Part shown: positions 17,796-27,711 of the stretch, piece by piece
Position numbering within the stretch: position 1 is the first letter of the stretch
How the letters are laid out: every line of letters begins with the position of its first letter
Source: Desulfobulbaceae bacterium
Lineage (GTDB): Bacteria > Bacteroidota > Ignavibacteria > Kapaibacteriales > UBA2268
Direction: 5' to 3'
Length of the DNA stretch: 59,851 nt
Assembly: GCA_018335795.1 (NCBI GenBank)
Contig: JAGXRP010000009.1
Span: 1 to 59,851 of the forward strand
Notes under the pieces: model-generated
Databases searched by the model: none
Told to the model about the DNA's origin: nothing
What the model saw: the letters and a program-made list of their open reading frames with translations, nothing else
Translations under genes and position numbers: made by a program

Positions 17796-19940
17796 TTACA
17801 TCTTCACAAACATCTGCGTCCGGCTGCCAATGCGGAGGTAATACACTCCGCGAGGGAGATTGGACACATCAATGCGTTGTAGATGTCCAACATCTCCAAG
17901 ATGTTGGACATCTGTTAATTCAATCACACATTCACCAAGAGTATTGAAAATTTTGATTTCTGAACCTTCCGAAGGTTCGAAACCTTTGGAAGGTTTGGTA
18001 ATTGTAATATATTCGCTTGCCGGATTGGGGAATACAGTTAAACTTGTCGAATAATCAGACTTCACACTCGTGCTTGTTTTGGGTTGTACATCAATTTTAA
18101 TTGTGTCCGTTATTGAATACCCGCAAAAATTGTCGTGCCGGAACTTTGCAAAATAATACCCATCATCTGCAAAAGTTACTTCTCTAATGTATCTATACCA
18201 CAAGCCGTGAAGTGCTGTGGTTTGTTGAATCAACTGCGGTGTACTGTTCAGATATGGCATGTAGTATAATTCTACATTAATCTCTTCTTCTTCCTCGTTG
18301 AGAAACTGTACATACATGAGTGTGTCTAAATCACCATAGGACACAACTTTATCATTTGGTTGTTTAAAAATAGCAGGTTTTGCATATACTTTTATAACAA
18401 ATTTGTTACTCCAGATTGTGGTATCTCCAATTTCCTTTCCATGTTTTGTTCTTGCAGTTATATGATAATGTCCATCATCCAATTTTCTCAAATTTTTAAA
18501 TGTCAATTTATTAGTAATTCTTCCTTCATAAAACTTTTCATCAGTTAAAGTGTTTCCATTATTGGATGCCCATGAATAATTCAAATCCGATTGCTTATGC
18601 AAATAATAATTCATTTGTAAAGTGGTACTTTCGCCTTCGCAGAATTCTCTATATTGGTTCCATGGGTCTCTGCCTTCGAAATCATTCAAGTTATCTCTTA
18701 TCGTAACAGTATCGGAAATAGAAGTACCGCAACGATTACGTACTACTGCCCAATACCTTGCATCTTTATTGCTAGTATCAACTCCGTAATTAATAGGTAT
18801 TAACCCTATGTTTGCATTTGCCCTTGCTAAATCATAAGCATTATGTACCCATTCAGGCTCCCAAGTATTGACTAATTCACCGTCTCGGTAAACATCAAGA
18901 TATGTAGAATCACCGATTTCATAAAATATTGATAAAAATACTTTAGTTCTATAACCTATTCCTGCAGTCATATCTTCAATTCTTAAAGCAACAAGTTTTG
19001 GTACTTTGATAATTTTCATATCAATACTGTTTGATTTTAAATTGTAATTCAACTTTTTAATATTCGCTTCAAGTCGGTATCTACCTTCGTCTTCCGGCAA
19101 TATAGGAGAGAAAACCAATTCATCGCTTCTTGAGCCTATTACATTATGCTTATTAATAATTGGCATATCGTCTTTGAACCATTGGAATTCCATCTCGTAG
19201 TTATTCGGATTGTTGATTTCTGCCTTTATTGTGCGAATACTACCGTTGCAAGGGTCCAAATCATCAATAGCCAAATTAATAACAACATCATCCAAATTTT
19301 TAATTATGCGGACAGTTCGCGTTACGGCTGCACCACAACTGCCATTGATTGAAGCAAAGTAATACGTAGTGTCAAGCAATTGTGTTAAATGGACATTCAA
19401 TAAATTTGAATTGGAACCGCTAAAGATTTCATTATCAATTAATTCATATGGGATATGCTCGAGAACTTCGTACCATTGGATTTTGATATTTTCGCCACTC
19501 ATAAGTGCTTGAGCGATAGGCATACCATTTACATGAGCATCAAAAGTCAAAACGACTTTGCCTTCCGACAAATTAATTCTCACATCATCAGGTTGCCGAG
19601 TAATTGAAGTGGGACGAATAGCATAAACAGATGCAACGCGGGATTGGACGTAATCGGTGTTGTCTGCATTAGAAACTCTACATGAATAATTACCGGATTG
19701 GAAATGCTTGAGTGATTGGAACATCAAAAGCGATGAATTTGCTCCAAATAGCATTATATCGTCCATATACCATTGGTATTTCAATTCTTGACCGGATTTC
19801 GATTCTGCAAATACTTTCAAAATAACTTCAGAACCGATACATTGAGTTGATGATATAGGGTGCTCTGTGATTTCAATATCTTGAGCCTGCAAATTGCTTA
19901 CAAGAAATGCAAAAAATATAAATATATAAAATTTTTTCAT
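17796..19940 (-). CDS. Multi-Ig secreted protein with T9SS sorting domain
   Basis: A 714-residue secreted protein. The signal peptide is MKKFYIFIFFAFLVSNLQAQ. Several Ig-like units follow, each with a 'YQWYMDD'- or 'YSCRVSN'-type strand and conserved Cys/Trp. The C-terminal sorting domain starts at 'LTVFPNPASEYITI' and ends 'LPRGVYYLRIGSRTQMFVKM'; it would direct export through the T9SS and attachment to the surface. Upstream in-frame ATGs exist at 19946 and 19952, but GAGG sits six bases before ATG 19940. Two palindromic DNA inserts lie inside the sorting domain (separate entries). It is 28 bases downstream of the Cys-rich gene and may share its transcript. The ligand is unknown. Confidence 0.9.
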   Translation of the reverse strand: MKKFYIFIFFAFLVSNLQAQDIEITEHPISSTQCIGSEVILKVFAESKSGQELKYQWYMDDIMLFGANSSLLMFQSLKHFQSGNYSCRVSNADNTDYVQSRVASVYAIRPTSITRQPDDVRINLSEGKVVLTFDAHVNGMPIAQALMSGENIKIQWYEVLEHIPYELIDNEIFSGSNSNLLNVHLTQLLDTTYYFASINGSCGAAVTRTVRIIKNLDDVVINLAIDDLDPCNGSIRTIKAEINNPNNYEMEFQWFKDDMPIINKHNVIGSRSDELVFSPILPEDEGRYRLEANIKKLNYNLKSNSIDMKIIKVPKLVALRIEDMTAGIGYRTKVFLSIFYEIGDSTYLDVYRDGELVNTWEPEWVHNAYDLARANANIGLIPINYGVDTSNKDARYWAVVRNRCGTSISDTVTIRDNLNDFEGRDPWNQYREFCEGESTTLQMNYYLHKQSDLNYSWASNNGNTLTDEKFYEGRITNKLTFKNLRKLDDGHYHITARTKHGKEIGDTTIWSNKFVIKVYAKPAIFKQPNDKVVSYGDLDTLMYVQFLNEEEEEINVELYYMPYLNSTPQLIQQTTALHGLWYRYIREVTFADDGYYFAKFRHDNFCGYSITDTIKIDVQPKTSTSVKSDYSTSLTVFPNPASEYITITKPSKGFEPSEGSEIKIFNTLGECVIELTDVQHLGDVGHLQRIDVSNLPRGVYYLRIGSRTQMFVKM
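17881..17913. repeat. Perfect 15-bp inverted repeat inside a T9SS sorting-domain coding sequence
   Basis: AGATGTCCAACATCT, 3-base spacer, AGATGTTGGACATCT. Read in the gene frame it codes for the segment DVQHLGDVGHLQ, placed in the loop just before the conserved 'RIDVSNLPRGVYYLRI' strand. A 33-base perfect stem-loop that stays in frame is unlikely by chance and looks like an inserted element. Confidence 0.85.
17962..17996. repeat. Two adjacent short palindromes inside the same sorting domain
   Basis: GAACCTTC-C-GAAGGTTC (17962-17978) is followed by AAACCTT-TGG-AAGGTTT (17980-17996). Together they code for PSKGFEPSEGS, located in the first loop of the sorting domain between 'YITITK' and 'EIKIFNTLGE'. 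The two units are similar to each other, suggesting duplication of one palindromic unit. Confidence 0.8.
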
Positions 19941-19980
19941 TTTCATCCTCATATTAAAATAAACTATTCACCATTTTGAG

Positions 19981-20592
19981 CTATTTTTTTTCTTCTTCAT
20001 CGCAAATGCCAAAACATTCCCCTGATGGGCAAATCGGATTTATACCATTTTGAGAAATTTGTACCGGTTCCAAAGGATTCCCCTTACTATCAAGGCACAA
20101 CTTCCAGGTACTATGGCAACAGATACTTTTTTCTAAACAAGGGACCAAATCTGTTGGTCCTGAAGGACCTGAATTCGTATATTGAAAACAAGCTGACTTA
20201 CTCACTGCTAAATTAACCTTACAACTATCCGGTTCTAATCCACTTGCACACGGCGTATCATAGCCATTTTGAAATAATATTTCTTTTGCTGCTTTCATTG
20301 AAAGAGCATAAGGATCTTGAATATAAATCTCACAACCTGGGGTAGTAGAATTTTGAGAAATTTTATCAATTTTAAACTGACAATATTCTATACCTTCACA
20401 CTTCGCATATCTGTATGACCAATATACAGTAAATACGCAACCATTATAATGTACAACATTACTTGAATCGGTATGGGTAACCCAATTTATATGATCACAA
20501 TATATCTTACAATCGTGACTATATGCTTCGTTTGTATAAGATAAATTTATTAGATATACAGAAATACAAACCAAAAATATCTTGAATCTCAT
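19981..20592 (-). CDS. Secreted Cys-rich protein of unknown function
   Basis: A 203-residue protein with a signal peptide (hydrophobic 'FKIFLVCISVYLINLSY', cleavage near 'NEAYS'). The mature part holds 16 Cys in about 177 residues, including 'CKIYC', 'SICCHS' and a final 'CPSGECFGICDEEEKK'. That density suggests disulfide bonds in the periplasm or outside the cell. I recognise no family. The start has a strong GGAGG five bases before ATG. It lies upstream of, and in line with, the Ig/T9SS gene. Confidence 0.75.
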   Translation of the reverse strand: MRFKIFLVCISVYLINLSYTNEAYSHDCKIYCDHINWVTHTDSSNVVHYNGCVFTVYWSYRYAKCEGIEYCQFKIDKISQNSTTPGCEIYIQDPYALSMKAAKEILFQNGYDTPCASGLEPDSCKVNLAVSKSACFQYTNSGPSGPTDLVPCLEKSICCHSTWKLCLDSKGNPLEPVQISQNGINPICPSGECFGICDEEEKK

Positions 20593-20833
20593 AAATCCTC
20601 CTATTTAAAAATGAATAAAAACAAAAAGTTTATTCTCAATCTTACACAAAAATAATTAGTGTGAACTAATATTTTTTTGAACCATATGCACATTTTTTAG
20701 TTTTGTTAAATTTATAACTTATGTAAATATATTAAATAAACTTTTATAAAGCAAATAAATTTTTAAAATATTATTTTAAATAATTTTCATTCAAGAAGAA
20801 TAAAGTAGAGGTTGTATTGCCCTAATTTCTTCA

Positions 20834-20898
20834 CCCACGACTAAATTCATGGGCTATGTTTAAATTCTTGAATCATCTCCTACAGTTAAAACCGTGGG
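20834..20898. repeat. Two degenerate palindromes, possibly remnants of a REP-like element
   Basis: CCCACGA...TCATGGG (20834-20853, one mismatch) and CCTACAGTT...AACCGTGGG (20879-20898, two mismatches) lie 25 bases apart. Both resemble the common CCCACGACT/AGTCGTGGG palindrome family. Apart from these, the 319-base gap between the Cys-rich gene and the Asp-box gene is AT-rich with nothing recognisable. Confidence 0.4.
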
Positions 20899-20911
20899 CT
20901 TGTCAGCAATT

Positions 20912-22834
20912 TTATCTAACTACAGTGAACTTTTTAAATACCGAACCCTCCTTTGTATTTATACTTAGATAGTATTGACCGGGTGGAAATGATTTTACTT
21001 CAATATCAAATGTATGGGCGCCTATTTGTTTATTGCCTATTATGCCGTTTAGCAATGCTTCGCCGGATAGGTCATAAATAGTATAAGTAAGCTCATTCAT
21101 TTTGTTCATGGTTATTTCGATATTCAATTTTTCATTTGCGGGATTGGGATATAATTTAGTGATGAACAAATCGGAATATATGCTGACAATATCGGGGACA
21201 TCCGTAAGATATTGTTCAAGATTTTCCACATCAATTTTAGCCATGTAGATATTAATATTTCCGTCGTTTGTTCTGCCATCAGCCCACACAGGTATTATAG
21301 TGTTGCCGTCAGAAACGATTGCATTGTATTCACCGATACCGAAATTGTTATTCCGTGAACCAATATTGTTAAAATTCATTGGTTCGGATGTAAGCGGAAA
21401 TTCGACAAAACTGTCACCTTGGTCTTTTGATACAGCAAGGTAATAATGTGTTGAAGCAGTTGTAGAATGGCGTCTGTCGTAATATGAAATAGACAATACA
21501 CCTTTGGAACTAACATTAATTGAAGAATAATAAGCATGAATCTTCTGCCCAACAGGATGTTGGTTGACAATCTTTGGTGCCGACCATGTATTGCCACCAT
21601 CAGTTGATTTAGCTAAATAAATATCCAGTCCGCGCTGTGCATTAGAATTCACACCATTAGCAGTCCACGCTAAATAGAGATTATTTTCACCAACGCCATT
21701 ACTACGGTCTATAGCAAGATATGGACAAGGATACAAACGCGATTGATTCATTCCCGAAACAGTTTCAGCTCCACCTAATTGATATAAGGTACCTTGAATT
21801 TGTGCAATTTGTTCAGGCACTGAGAATGTCAAACCACCATTTTTGGATACGCTGTGAAATAAATATCCTATTCCGTCACTTCTTGCTCCAACAAATGTAA
21901 AGTGGACATGTCCGTTCAAATCAACATCTAATGAACCAAATTGAACCAATTGAAAACCTAAACCTCGAGTGATGTTAGTGCCATCCTTGTCGAATTGCGA
22001 TGATGAAGCAGATTTCGAAAATATTATCAAATTAATTCCATAATCAGGTGAAGTGAAATCAACATCCATCTGCATTGCACTTGTGTATATGTTGTTGTAA
22101 TAGGGCGATGAACTTGTCACATCAGCTGCCATCCATTGTTTGTCGAGCATATATGTAATACCCGAGCTACCTGTATAACGAGACTTGACAATTTTTCCTA
22201 TGTACATTGAGTTTTCAAAATTGAAATTCACCCCGCCGTCGTCAGAACTTGCATAGTGCATAACAGCCCAAACTGAATCCGGGATAAATTGATTAGGATT
22301 TTCGGGCGATGAAATTGTGGATACACAGATATTAATCCATGATAAAAACAATTTGCCATCTCCATCAAAAACAAGTACCGGGTCGCCACCACCAACTATT
22401 AATACATTCTCAATTATTGGTTTTGTAATGAAACTACTTTTTTGCCAACTTGCTCCTTGGTTTTTGGTATAATATATTGGACAAGAGAGAGGCGACATTG
22501 GATTGGCAGTATTTTGATTGATTGGCGAAACAACGATGTTGTCTGGATTTGTGGGGTTGATTGCTGCATGAACTTCAGATTCTACAACCGAGGTAATACT
22601 TACAGGGGATTCGAGCTTGGAGCCTTGAAATTCAGGGAGAGTCAAATCTTCAATCTTTTTGTAATTATCGGGATTGTTGATTCTGTCTAACAATTCCTCA
22701 GCTTTAAGCCTATACTTTTCATTTTTCCAAAATTCCTTAACTTTTAGATGGCTTTCACTCATTTCCCTTTCTTGGGTGAATAATATATTGCTACTGATTA
22801 GAAGCAAGATGAGAACAAAAAATACATATTTCAT
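20912..22834 (-). CDS. Secreted Asp-box (sialidase-like beta-propeller) protein with T9SS sorting domain
   Basis: A 640-residue protein. The signal peptide is 'KYVFFVLILLLISSNILF'. The body has repeated Asp-box motifs, 'YTKNQGASWQKS', 'SDDGGVNFNF', 'SKNGGLTFSV', 'STDGGNTWSAP' and 'SKDQGDSFVEF', which mark a sialidase-type propeller. Catalytic Arg triads are not assignable by eye, so enzyme activity is not claimed. The sorting domain runs from 'ITKLYPNPANEKLNIEI' to 'GQYYLSINTKEGSVFKKFTVV'. It is divergent from lon across 151 bases. Confidence 0.88.
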   Translation of the reverse strand: MKYVFFVLILLLISSNILFTQEREMSESHLKVKEFWKNEKYRLKAEELLDRINNPDNYKKIEDLTLPEFQGSKLESPVSITSVVESEVHAAINPTNPDNIVVSPINQNTANPMSPLSCPIYYTKNQGASWQKSSFITKPIIENVLIVGGGDPVLVFDGDGKLFLSWINICVSTISSPENPNQFIPDSVWAVMHYASSDDGGVNFNFENSMYIGKIVKSRYTGSSGITYMLDKQWMAADVTSSSPYYNNIYTSAMQMDVDFTSPDYGINLIIFSKSASSSQFDKDGTNITRGLGFQLVQFGSLDVDLNGHVHFTFVGARSDGIGYLFHSVSKNGGLTFSVPEQIAQIQGTLYQLGGAETVSGMNQSRLYPCPYLAIDRSNGVGENNLYLAWTANGVNSNAQRGLDIYLAKSTDGGNTWSAPKIVNQHPVGQKIHAYYSSINVSSKGVLSISYYDRRHSTTASTHYYLAVSKDQGDSFVEFPLTSEPMNFNNIGSRNNNFGIGEYNAIVSDGNTIIPVWADGRTNDGNINIYMAKIDVENLEQYLTDVPDIVSIYSDLFITKLYPNPANEKLNIEITMNKMNELTYTIYDLSGEALLNGIIGNKQIGAHTFDIEVKSFPPGQYYLSINTKEGSVFKKFTVVR

Positions 22835-22985
22835 ATTATTTCCATAAAATTTGTGAACTTAATAAAGTTATAACAAATAAACTTATGAAAAAGTTACAAT
22901 ATATTTCAAAATTAATACTATACTTTCAGTTTATTTGTCTTATAATTATGAAAATGACAAAAACTTGAAAAGTATAGGCTATTAA

Positions 22986-25502
22986 ATGAAAAAAAATATT
23001 GACTTTTTATTAGATATTGAATCAGAAGAAATTGATTTTACAAAAATTCCAAAGAGATTAGCTGTTATTCCATTGCGTGATGTTGTGATTTATCCCAATA
23101 TGATATTTCCTCTGCTAATAGGTCGTAATTCTACTCTAAAAGCTGTTTCTGTATCACTCGAATCAAAACGATTTGTTTTCCTCTCGGCTCAAAAAAGCCC
23201 TGATGTTGACGAACCAACTTTTGCAGATATTTACGAATATGGTACAATCGCCAGAATTATCCAAGTCTTGAGATTGCCGAATAATTTAATGAAAGTATTG
23301 ATTGAAGGGATTTGCCAAGCAAAGATACAACGGAAATATAAACGCAAAGACTATTTATCGGCAGATATTCAACAAATCGAACTAATAATACCACCTTCTA
23401 CACCAGAGTTTGAAGCATTGGTACGACGTTCCGGAGATTTATTTGCCGAGTATGTCAAATCTGATTCAACGCTTCCGGGAGATTTGATTTCAGCTTTTCA
23501 AAATTCGCCCGACCCTGTACAAAAATTATTTTTTGGAGCAGCAAATCTCAAATCTAAAGTCGAACGCAAGCAACGTTTGCTTGAAATTGAGGATTTGAGT
23601 AATCAATACTTAGAATTGATTACCATGTTAGTTTCCGAAATGGAATTGCTCAAACTTGAGGGAGATATTAATAATAAAGTGAGCGATTTGATTCACAAAA
23701 ATCAGAAACGTTACTTTATTCAAGAGCAAATTCGAGCATTGCAAAACGAACTTGGCGAAGACGAAGATTATAGCCCCGAACTTGTCCAGCTAAAAGAAGA
23801 GTTAGACAAAGCAGGATTGCCCGAGCATGTAAAGGCAAAAGCTGATGAAGAGCTAAAGAGGCTCGAGCGGATTCCGCCTATGTCTCCGGAATTTTCAGTA
23901 CATAGAAATTTTCTGGAACTTTTGACACAGATTCCTTGGAATGAAAAAACTATAGACCATTTAAATATCCAACATGTAAAAAACATTCTTGACGAGGACC
24001 ATTTTGCTCTCGACAAACCAAAAGACAGAATCCAAGAATTTATTGCATTATTAAATTTAGCAGGAAACGTCAAAAGGCAAATTTTATGTTTTGTAGGACC
24101 TCCGGGAGTTGGTAAGACGTCATTAGCAAAGTCAATCGCAAGAGCTATGGGCAGAAAATTCGTTAGGATTTCCCTTGGTGGAGTTCGCGATGAGGCAGAA
24201 ATACGCGGACACAGAAGGACTTATATCGGAGCAATGCCGGGCAAAATCATTCAATCCATGAAAAAAGCCGGAACTATCAATCCGGTAATGCTTTTGGACG
24301 AGATTGACAAAATGTCTATGGATTTCCGCGGCGACCCTTCGTCGGCACTGTTGGAAGTGCTCGACCCCGAGCAAAATATCGCATTCAACGACCATTATCT
24401 CGAAGTGGATTATGATTTGTCGAATGTAATGTTTATAACTACCGCAAACGTCCGATACGACATACCTCTCCCCTTGTTGGACAGAATGGAAATCATAGAG
24501 TTGAACAGTTATATGGAATACGAAAAGCTCGAAATCGCCCGCCGCCACATATTGCCAAAACTTTATGAAGAGTTCGGGATGAAGGATTTGGGCATTAAAT
24601 TTGACGAAAGTGCCATCAAAAAAATCATTCGTGAATACACTCGCGAAGCAGGAGTCCGAAATTTAGAACGGGAAATGACATCAGTGCTCCGCAAGTTAAT
24701 TAAAGATTTGATAAACGATTACTTTGAAAATCAACCTATAAAGAAACCGAGCAAAAAAACGGCAACAGAAGTCGAAATAGTTAGTATCTTAAGCCAGAAT
24801 CGTGAATTTAGCAGCTTTATTTCCGATAAAAAAATTGTGATAGACGAGCATACAATCGAAAAATACCTGAAAGCTCCGAAATTTAAAGATATGAAGGGTG
24901 AATTGAGCGATAAAATTGGCGTAGCTACAGGATTGGCTTGGACAAGTGTTGGAGGCGATATTATGCCTCTTGAGGTGATGATTATGCCGTCTTCGACAGA
25001 GAAATTGACATTGACCGGGCAATTGGGCGATGTGATGAAAGAATCTGCTATGGCTGCACTATCGTTCATCAGAGCAAACTATTCGGATTTGGGATTAGTC
25101 GAGAATTTCAACAAAAATAAAGAAATCCATATTCACGTTCCCGAAGGTGCAATCCCTAAAGACGGACCATCAGCCGGTATCACAATGGCAATAGCAATGA
25201 TTTCCGCTCTTACAAATAAGGCTGTCAAAGGCACAATCGCTATGACCGGAGAAATTACTTTACGCGGGAATATATTGCCAATCGGCGGTTTGAAAGAAAA
25301 ATTATTAGCCGCAAAACGCAACGGAATTTCAAAGGTAATAGTACCAATAGATAACAAATCTGATATTATAGATATCGAAAGTGCAATTATTGATGGATTA
25401 GAGATAGTTTACGCCAAGCATCTCAAAGATATTTTGGCTGAAGCCTTCGTATCAAGCCCGATTGTGACAATAAAATCGAAAACGCATCAGGGCGTCAACT
25501 AA
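22986..25502 (+). CDS. lon: ATP-dependent protease Lon
   Basis: An 838-residue cytoplasmic AAA+ protease for damaged and regulatory proteins. In order: N-terminal substrate domain ('[20 protein letters not shown]', about 24-43), coiled-coil, Walker A GPPGVGKT (371-378), Walker B 'MLLDEIDKM', sensor region, and the protease domain with catalytic Ser729 in 'DGPSAG' and Lys772 in 'GGLKEK'. It is slightly longer than E. coli Lon because of an N-terminal extension and a Lys/Ser-rich insert before the protease domain. No heat-shock operator is seen. Confidence 0.97.
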   Translation: MKKNIDFLLDIESEEIDFTKIPKRLAVIPLRDVVIYPNMIFPLLIGRNSTLKAVSVSLESKRFVFLSAQKSPDVDEPTFADIYEYGTIARIIQVLRLPNNLMKVLIEGICQAKIQRKYKRKDYLSADIQQIELIIPPSTPEFEALVRRSGDLFAEYVKSDSTLPGDLISAFQNSPDPVQKLFFGAANLKSKVERKQRLLEIEDLSNQYLELITMLVSEMELLKLEGDINNKVSDLIHKNQKRYFIQEQIRALQNELGEDEDYSPELVQLKEELDKAGLPEHVKAKADEELKRLERIPPMSPEFSVHRNFLELLTQIPWNEKTIDHLNIQHVKNILDEDHFALDKPKDRIQEFIALLNLAGNVKRQILCFVGPPGVGKTSLAKSIARAMGRKFVRISLGGVRDEAEIRGHRRTYIGAMPGKIIQSMKKAGTINPVMLLDEIDKMSMDFRGDPSSALLEVLDPEQNIAFNDHYLEVDYDLSNVMFITTANVRYDIPLPLLDRMEIIELNSYMEYEKLEIARRHILPKLYEEFGMKDLGIKFDESAIKKIIREYTREAGVRNLEREMTSVLRKLIKDLINDYFENQPIKKPSKKTATEVEIVSILSQNREFSSFISDKKIVIDEHTIEKYLKAPKFKDMKGELSDKIGVATGLAWTSVGGDIMPLEVMIMPSSTEKLTLTGQLGDVMKESAMAALSFIRANYSDLGLVENFNKNKEIHIHVPEGAIPKDGPSAGITMAIAMISALTNKAVKGTIAMTGEITLRGNILPIGGLKEKLLAAKRNGISKVIVPIDNKSDIIDIESAIIDGLEIVYAKHLKDILAEAFVSSPIVTIKSKTHQGVN

Positions 25503-25573
25503 AGAAGAATTTATACTTTCGATGGCATGAAATTTGTATTGCAACCTTGTACAAATTTATAAAATGAAGGATT

Positions 25574-26521
25574 ATGATTAATAGAGAAGAATACACAATT
25601 ATCGGCATAGATGGCGGCGGTACCAAAACAAGAGGTGTTCTATTTACTCAAGGCAACGAAAAAGTCGAAATGGTTGCCGGCACCACTCGCATTGGTGCTG
25701 TAGGAGTTGGCGAATCCTGCGAAAGGACATTGAACGTTATTACTGAACTATGCAAAAAAGCTGAAATAGACACTTCGGAAGTGGATGCAATTGTTGTAGG
25801 GCTTGCAGGTGTTTGGCTCGATGAAGAAAAAAAACGTTCTCAATCTCTCATCCGTACTTTAGCTCGAGGGCAAGGAGTAGCAATTAATGATATTATGGTT
25901 ACAAGCGATGCAGAGATTGCTCTCGAAGGGGCATTTGAAGGCAAAGACGGTATCATGATTATCGTAGGAACCGGCTCGATTGCATTAGCACGAAAAAAAC
26001 ACGAAGTATTCAGATGCGGTGGTTGGGGAATAGAACTTGATGACGAAGGTAGCGGCGCATGGATTGGAAGAGAAGGCTTGACGGCTGTTGTGCGTGCTTT
26101 AGACGGCAGAGGAAGAGCTACAAAATTAACAACTGTAATCGGTGAGATGTTCCCTACAATTGATATTGAACAACCCAGAACAATCGTCAAAGCCTATGCA
26201 GAGCGTGCTTTTGAATATCAGATGCTTACTCCGACAATCATGAAATGTGCCGAAGAAGGCGATGATGTTTGCATGGAATTAATTGAAAAAGCTGCAAATC
26301 ACTTGTATGAATTGCCCAAAGCCTTGGATAAGCATTATGATTCGAAGGTCCAAGTAGCAATGATGGGCGGTATTATTGATGCCGATACAATATTGAATAA
26401 AAAATTAGAAAAATTGATTGAATCCGATAAGAAATTAAAACTCGTGAAACCCAAAGGCTCGGCGTTAAAGGGTGCTATCGAAATCGGATTCCGCATGATA
26501 GCCGATGACATTGAAAATTAA
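25574..26521 (+). CDS. BadF/BadG/BcrA-type ATPase, N-acetylglucosamine kinase-like
   Basis: A 315-residue protein of the acetate/sugar-kinase/Hsp70 fold. It begins with the phosphate-1 motif 'GIDGGGTKTRGVLF' (about 13-26), followed by 'VGLAGVW', the phosphate-2 motif 'MIIVGTGSIALA' and 'GWGIELDDEGSGAWIG'. Single-domain members often phosphorylate N-acetylglucosamine or other amino sugars, for example in wall recycling; the substrate here is inferred. AAGGA precedes the ATG. It lies 71 bases after lon and 17 before the rRNA methyltransferase. Confidence 0.85.
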   Translation: MINREEYTIIGIDGGGTKTRGVLFTQGNEKVEMVAGTTRIGAVGVGESCERTLNVITELCKKAEIDTSEVDAIVVGLAGVWLDEEKKRSQSLIRTLARGQGVAINDIMVTSDAEIALEGAFEGKDGIMIIVGTGSIALARKKHEVFRCGGWGIELDDEGSGAWIGREGLTAVVRALDGRGRATKLTTVIGEMFPTIDIEQPRTIVKAYAERAFEYQMLTPTIMKCAEEGDDVCMELIEKAANHLYELPKALDKHYDSKVQVAMMGGIIDADTILNKKLEKLIESDKKLKLVKPKGSALKGAIEIGFRMIADDIEN

Positions 26522-26538
26522 CTTATAAAGCAAAAACA

Positions 26539-27711
26539 TTGCTATTTGATGAAAATAATTTAGAAATAACTGCAAAAACCCTTGCAGGGCTTGAAGATGT
26601 GCTTTCAGCAGAAATCGAGAGGCTCGGGGGTAGAGATATTTCGCTACATTCGCGCGCGGTGACCTTCTTTGGCGATACCGCCCTTTTGTACAAAGCAAAT
26701 CTGCACGTGCGGACTGCATTGAAATTCCTTATAGCTCTCAAAAAATTCCAAGTCCGAAATGACAAACAATTCTATGAGCAATGCCTCGATATAGAGTGGG
26801 AATCATTCATTACGCCCAATATGACAATTGCTGTTGATAGCACTGTCAATTCCCCGCATTTTAATCATGCAAATTACGTTGCTCTAAAATTGAAGGATGC
26901 TGTAGTTGATAGGCTCCGCGATTACTACGGAGGTCGCCCTGATGTCGATGTCAACAATCCCGACATAAGATTGAATGTGTATATTTCAGGTGAAGATTGC
27001 GTAATTTCGCTCGACAGTTCGGGCAATTCGCTTCACAAACGCGGCTATCGCGTCAGTCAAACTGACGCACCATTAAATGAAGTTTTGGCTGCAGGATTAA
27101 TATTGTTAAGTGGTTGGAACGCTGAAACTGATTTATATGACCCGATGTGCGGCTCCGGGACAATTGTCACAGAGGCATATATGTTTGCAGCGGGAATTCC
27201 TCCGGGAAATTTTCGGAAATTCAGCTTTATGAATTGGAAAAATTATAACGAAGCACTTTGGACTAGAATCAAAAATGAATCCAAAGCATTTATTATCGAG
27301 CCACAGGTCAAAATTTCTTGTGCCGATATTTCCTCGAAAGCGATTTCAGTAACTTTCCGTAACCTTGAAGAGATTGGAATCGAAAAGAAAATTGATGTCC
27401 GCCGCAGGGATTTCATCAAAGCCAAACCCGAAATGGAAAATACTACTTTGATAATGAATCCTCCCTACGGCGAGCGAATGGATGATGAAGACGTCGAAGC
27501 ATTTCACAAGCAAATTGGCGACAAATTGAAGCAAGATTACAAAGGCAACGTTGCTTGGGTATTGAGTGGCAACATGGCAGCACTGAAGATGTTCGGGCTT
27601 CGCCACGCCAAGCAATTCATACTGATGAATGCCACAATTGAATGTAGATTCCGCAAATTCGAGCTTTATGAAGGTTCACGAAAAAGCAAATATAATTCAG
27701 ACCCAGATTGA
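26539..27711 (+). CDS. THUMP-domain rRNA guanine-N2 methyltransferase, RlmL-like
   Basis: A 390-residue protein. The THUMP RNA-binding region covers about 1-165 ('LEITAKTLAGLEDVLSAEI'). The class I methyltransferase domain follows with 'DPMCGSGTIVTEAYMFAAGI' (201-220) and the catalytic NPPYGER (307-313). It corresponds to the N-terminal half of E. coli RlmL, which methylates G2445 of 23S rRNA; the RlmK half is absent. The only suitable start is TTG 26539; the ATG at 26549 is out of frame. The 3' end overlaps mpg. Confidence 0.88.
   Translation: MLFDENNLEITAKTLAGLEDVLSAEIERLGGRDISLHSRAVTFFGDTALLYKANLHVRTALKFLIALKKFQVRNDKQFYEQCLDIEWESFITPNMTIAVDSTVNSPHFNHANYVALKLKDAVVDRLRDYYGGRPDVDVNNPDIRLNVYISGEDCVISLDSSGNSLHKRGYRVSQTDAPLNEVLAAGLILLSGWNAETDLYDPMCGSGTIVTEAYMFAAGIPPGNFRKFSFMNWKNYNEALWTRIKNESKAFIIEPQVKISCADISSKAISVTFRNLEEIGIEKKIDVRRRDFIKAKPEMENTTLIMNPPYGERMDDEDVEAFHKQIGDKLKQDYKGNVAWVLSGNMAALKMFGLRHAKQFILMNATIECRFRKFELYEGSRKSKYNSDPD

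Noticed and set aside
24132-24548. 138-codon frame antisense to lon
   Set aside because: It overlaps the AAA+ core of lon on the opposite strand and has no ribosome site or recognisable motif.
25824-25840. A8 run in the BadF-type kinase as a second slippage site
   Set aside because: It lies early in an essential-looking single-domain enzyme; a truncated product would have no use, unlike dnaX.
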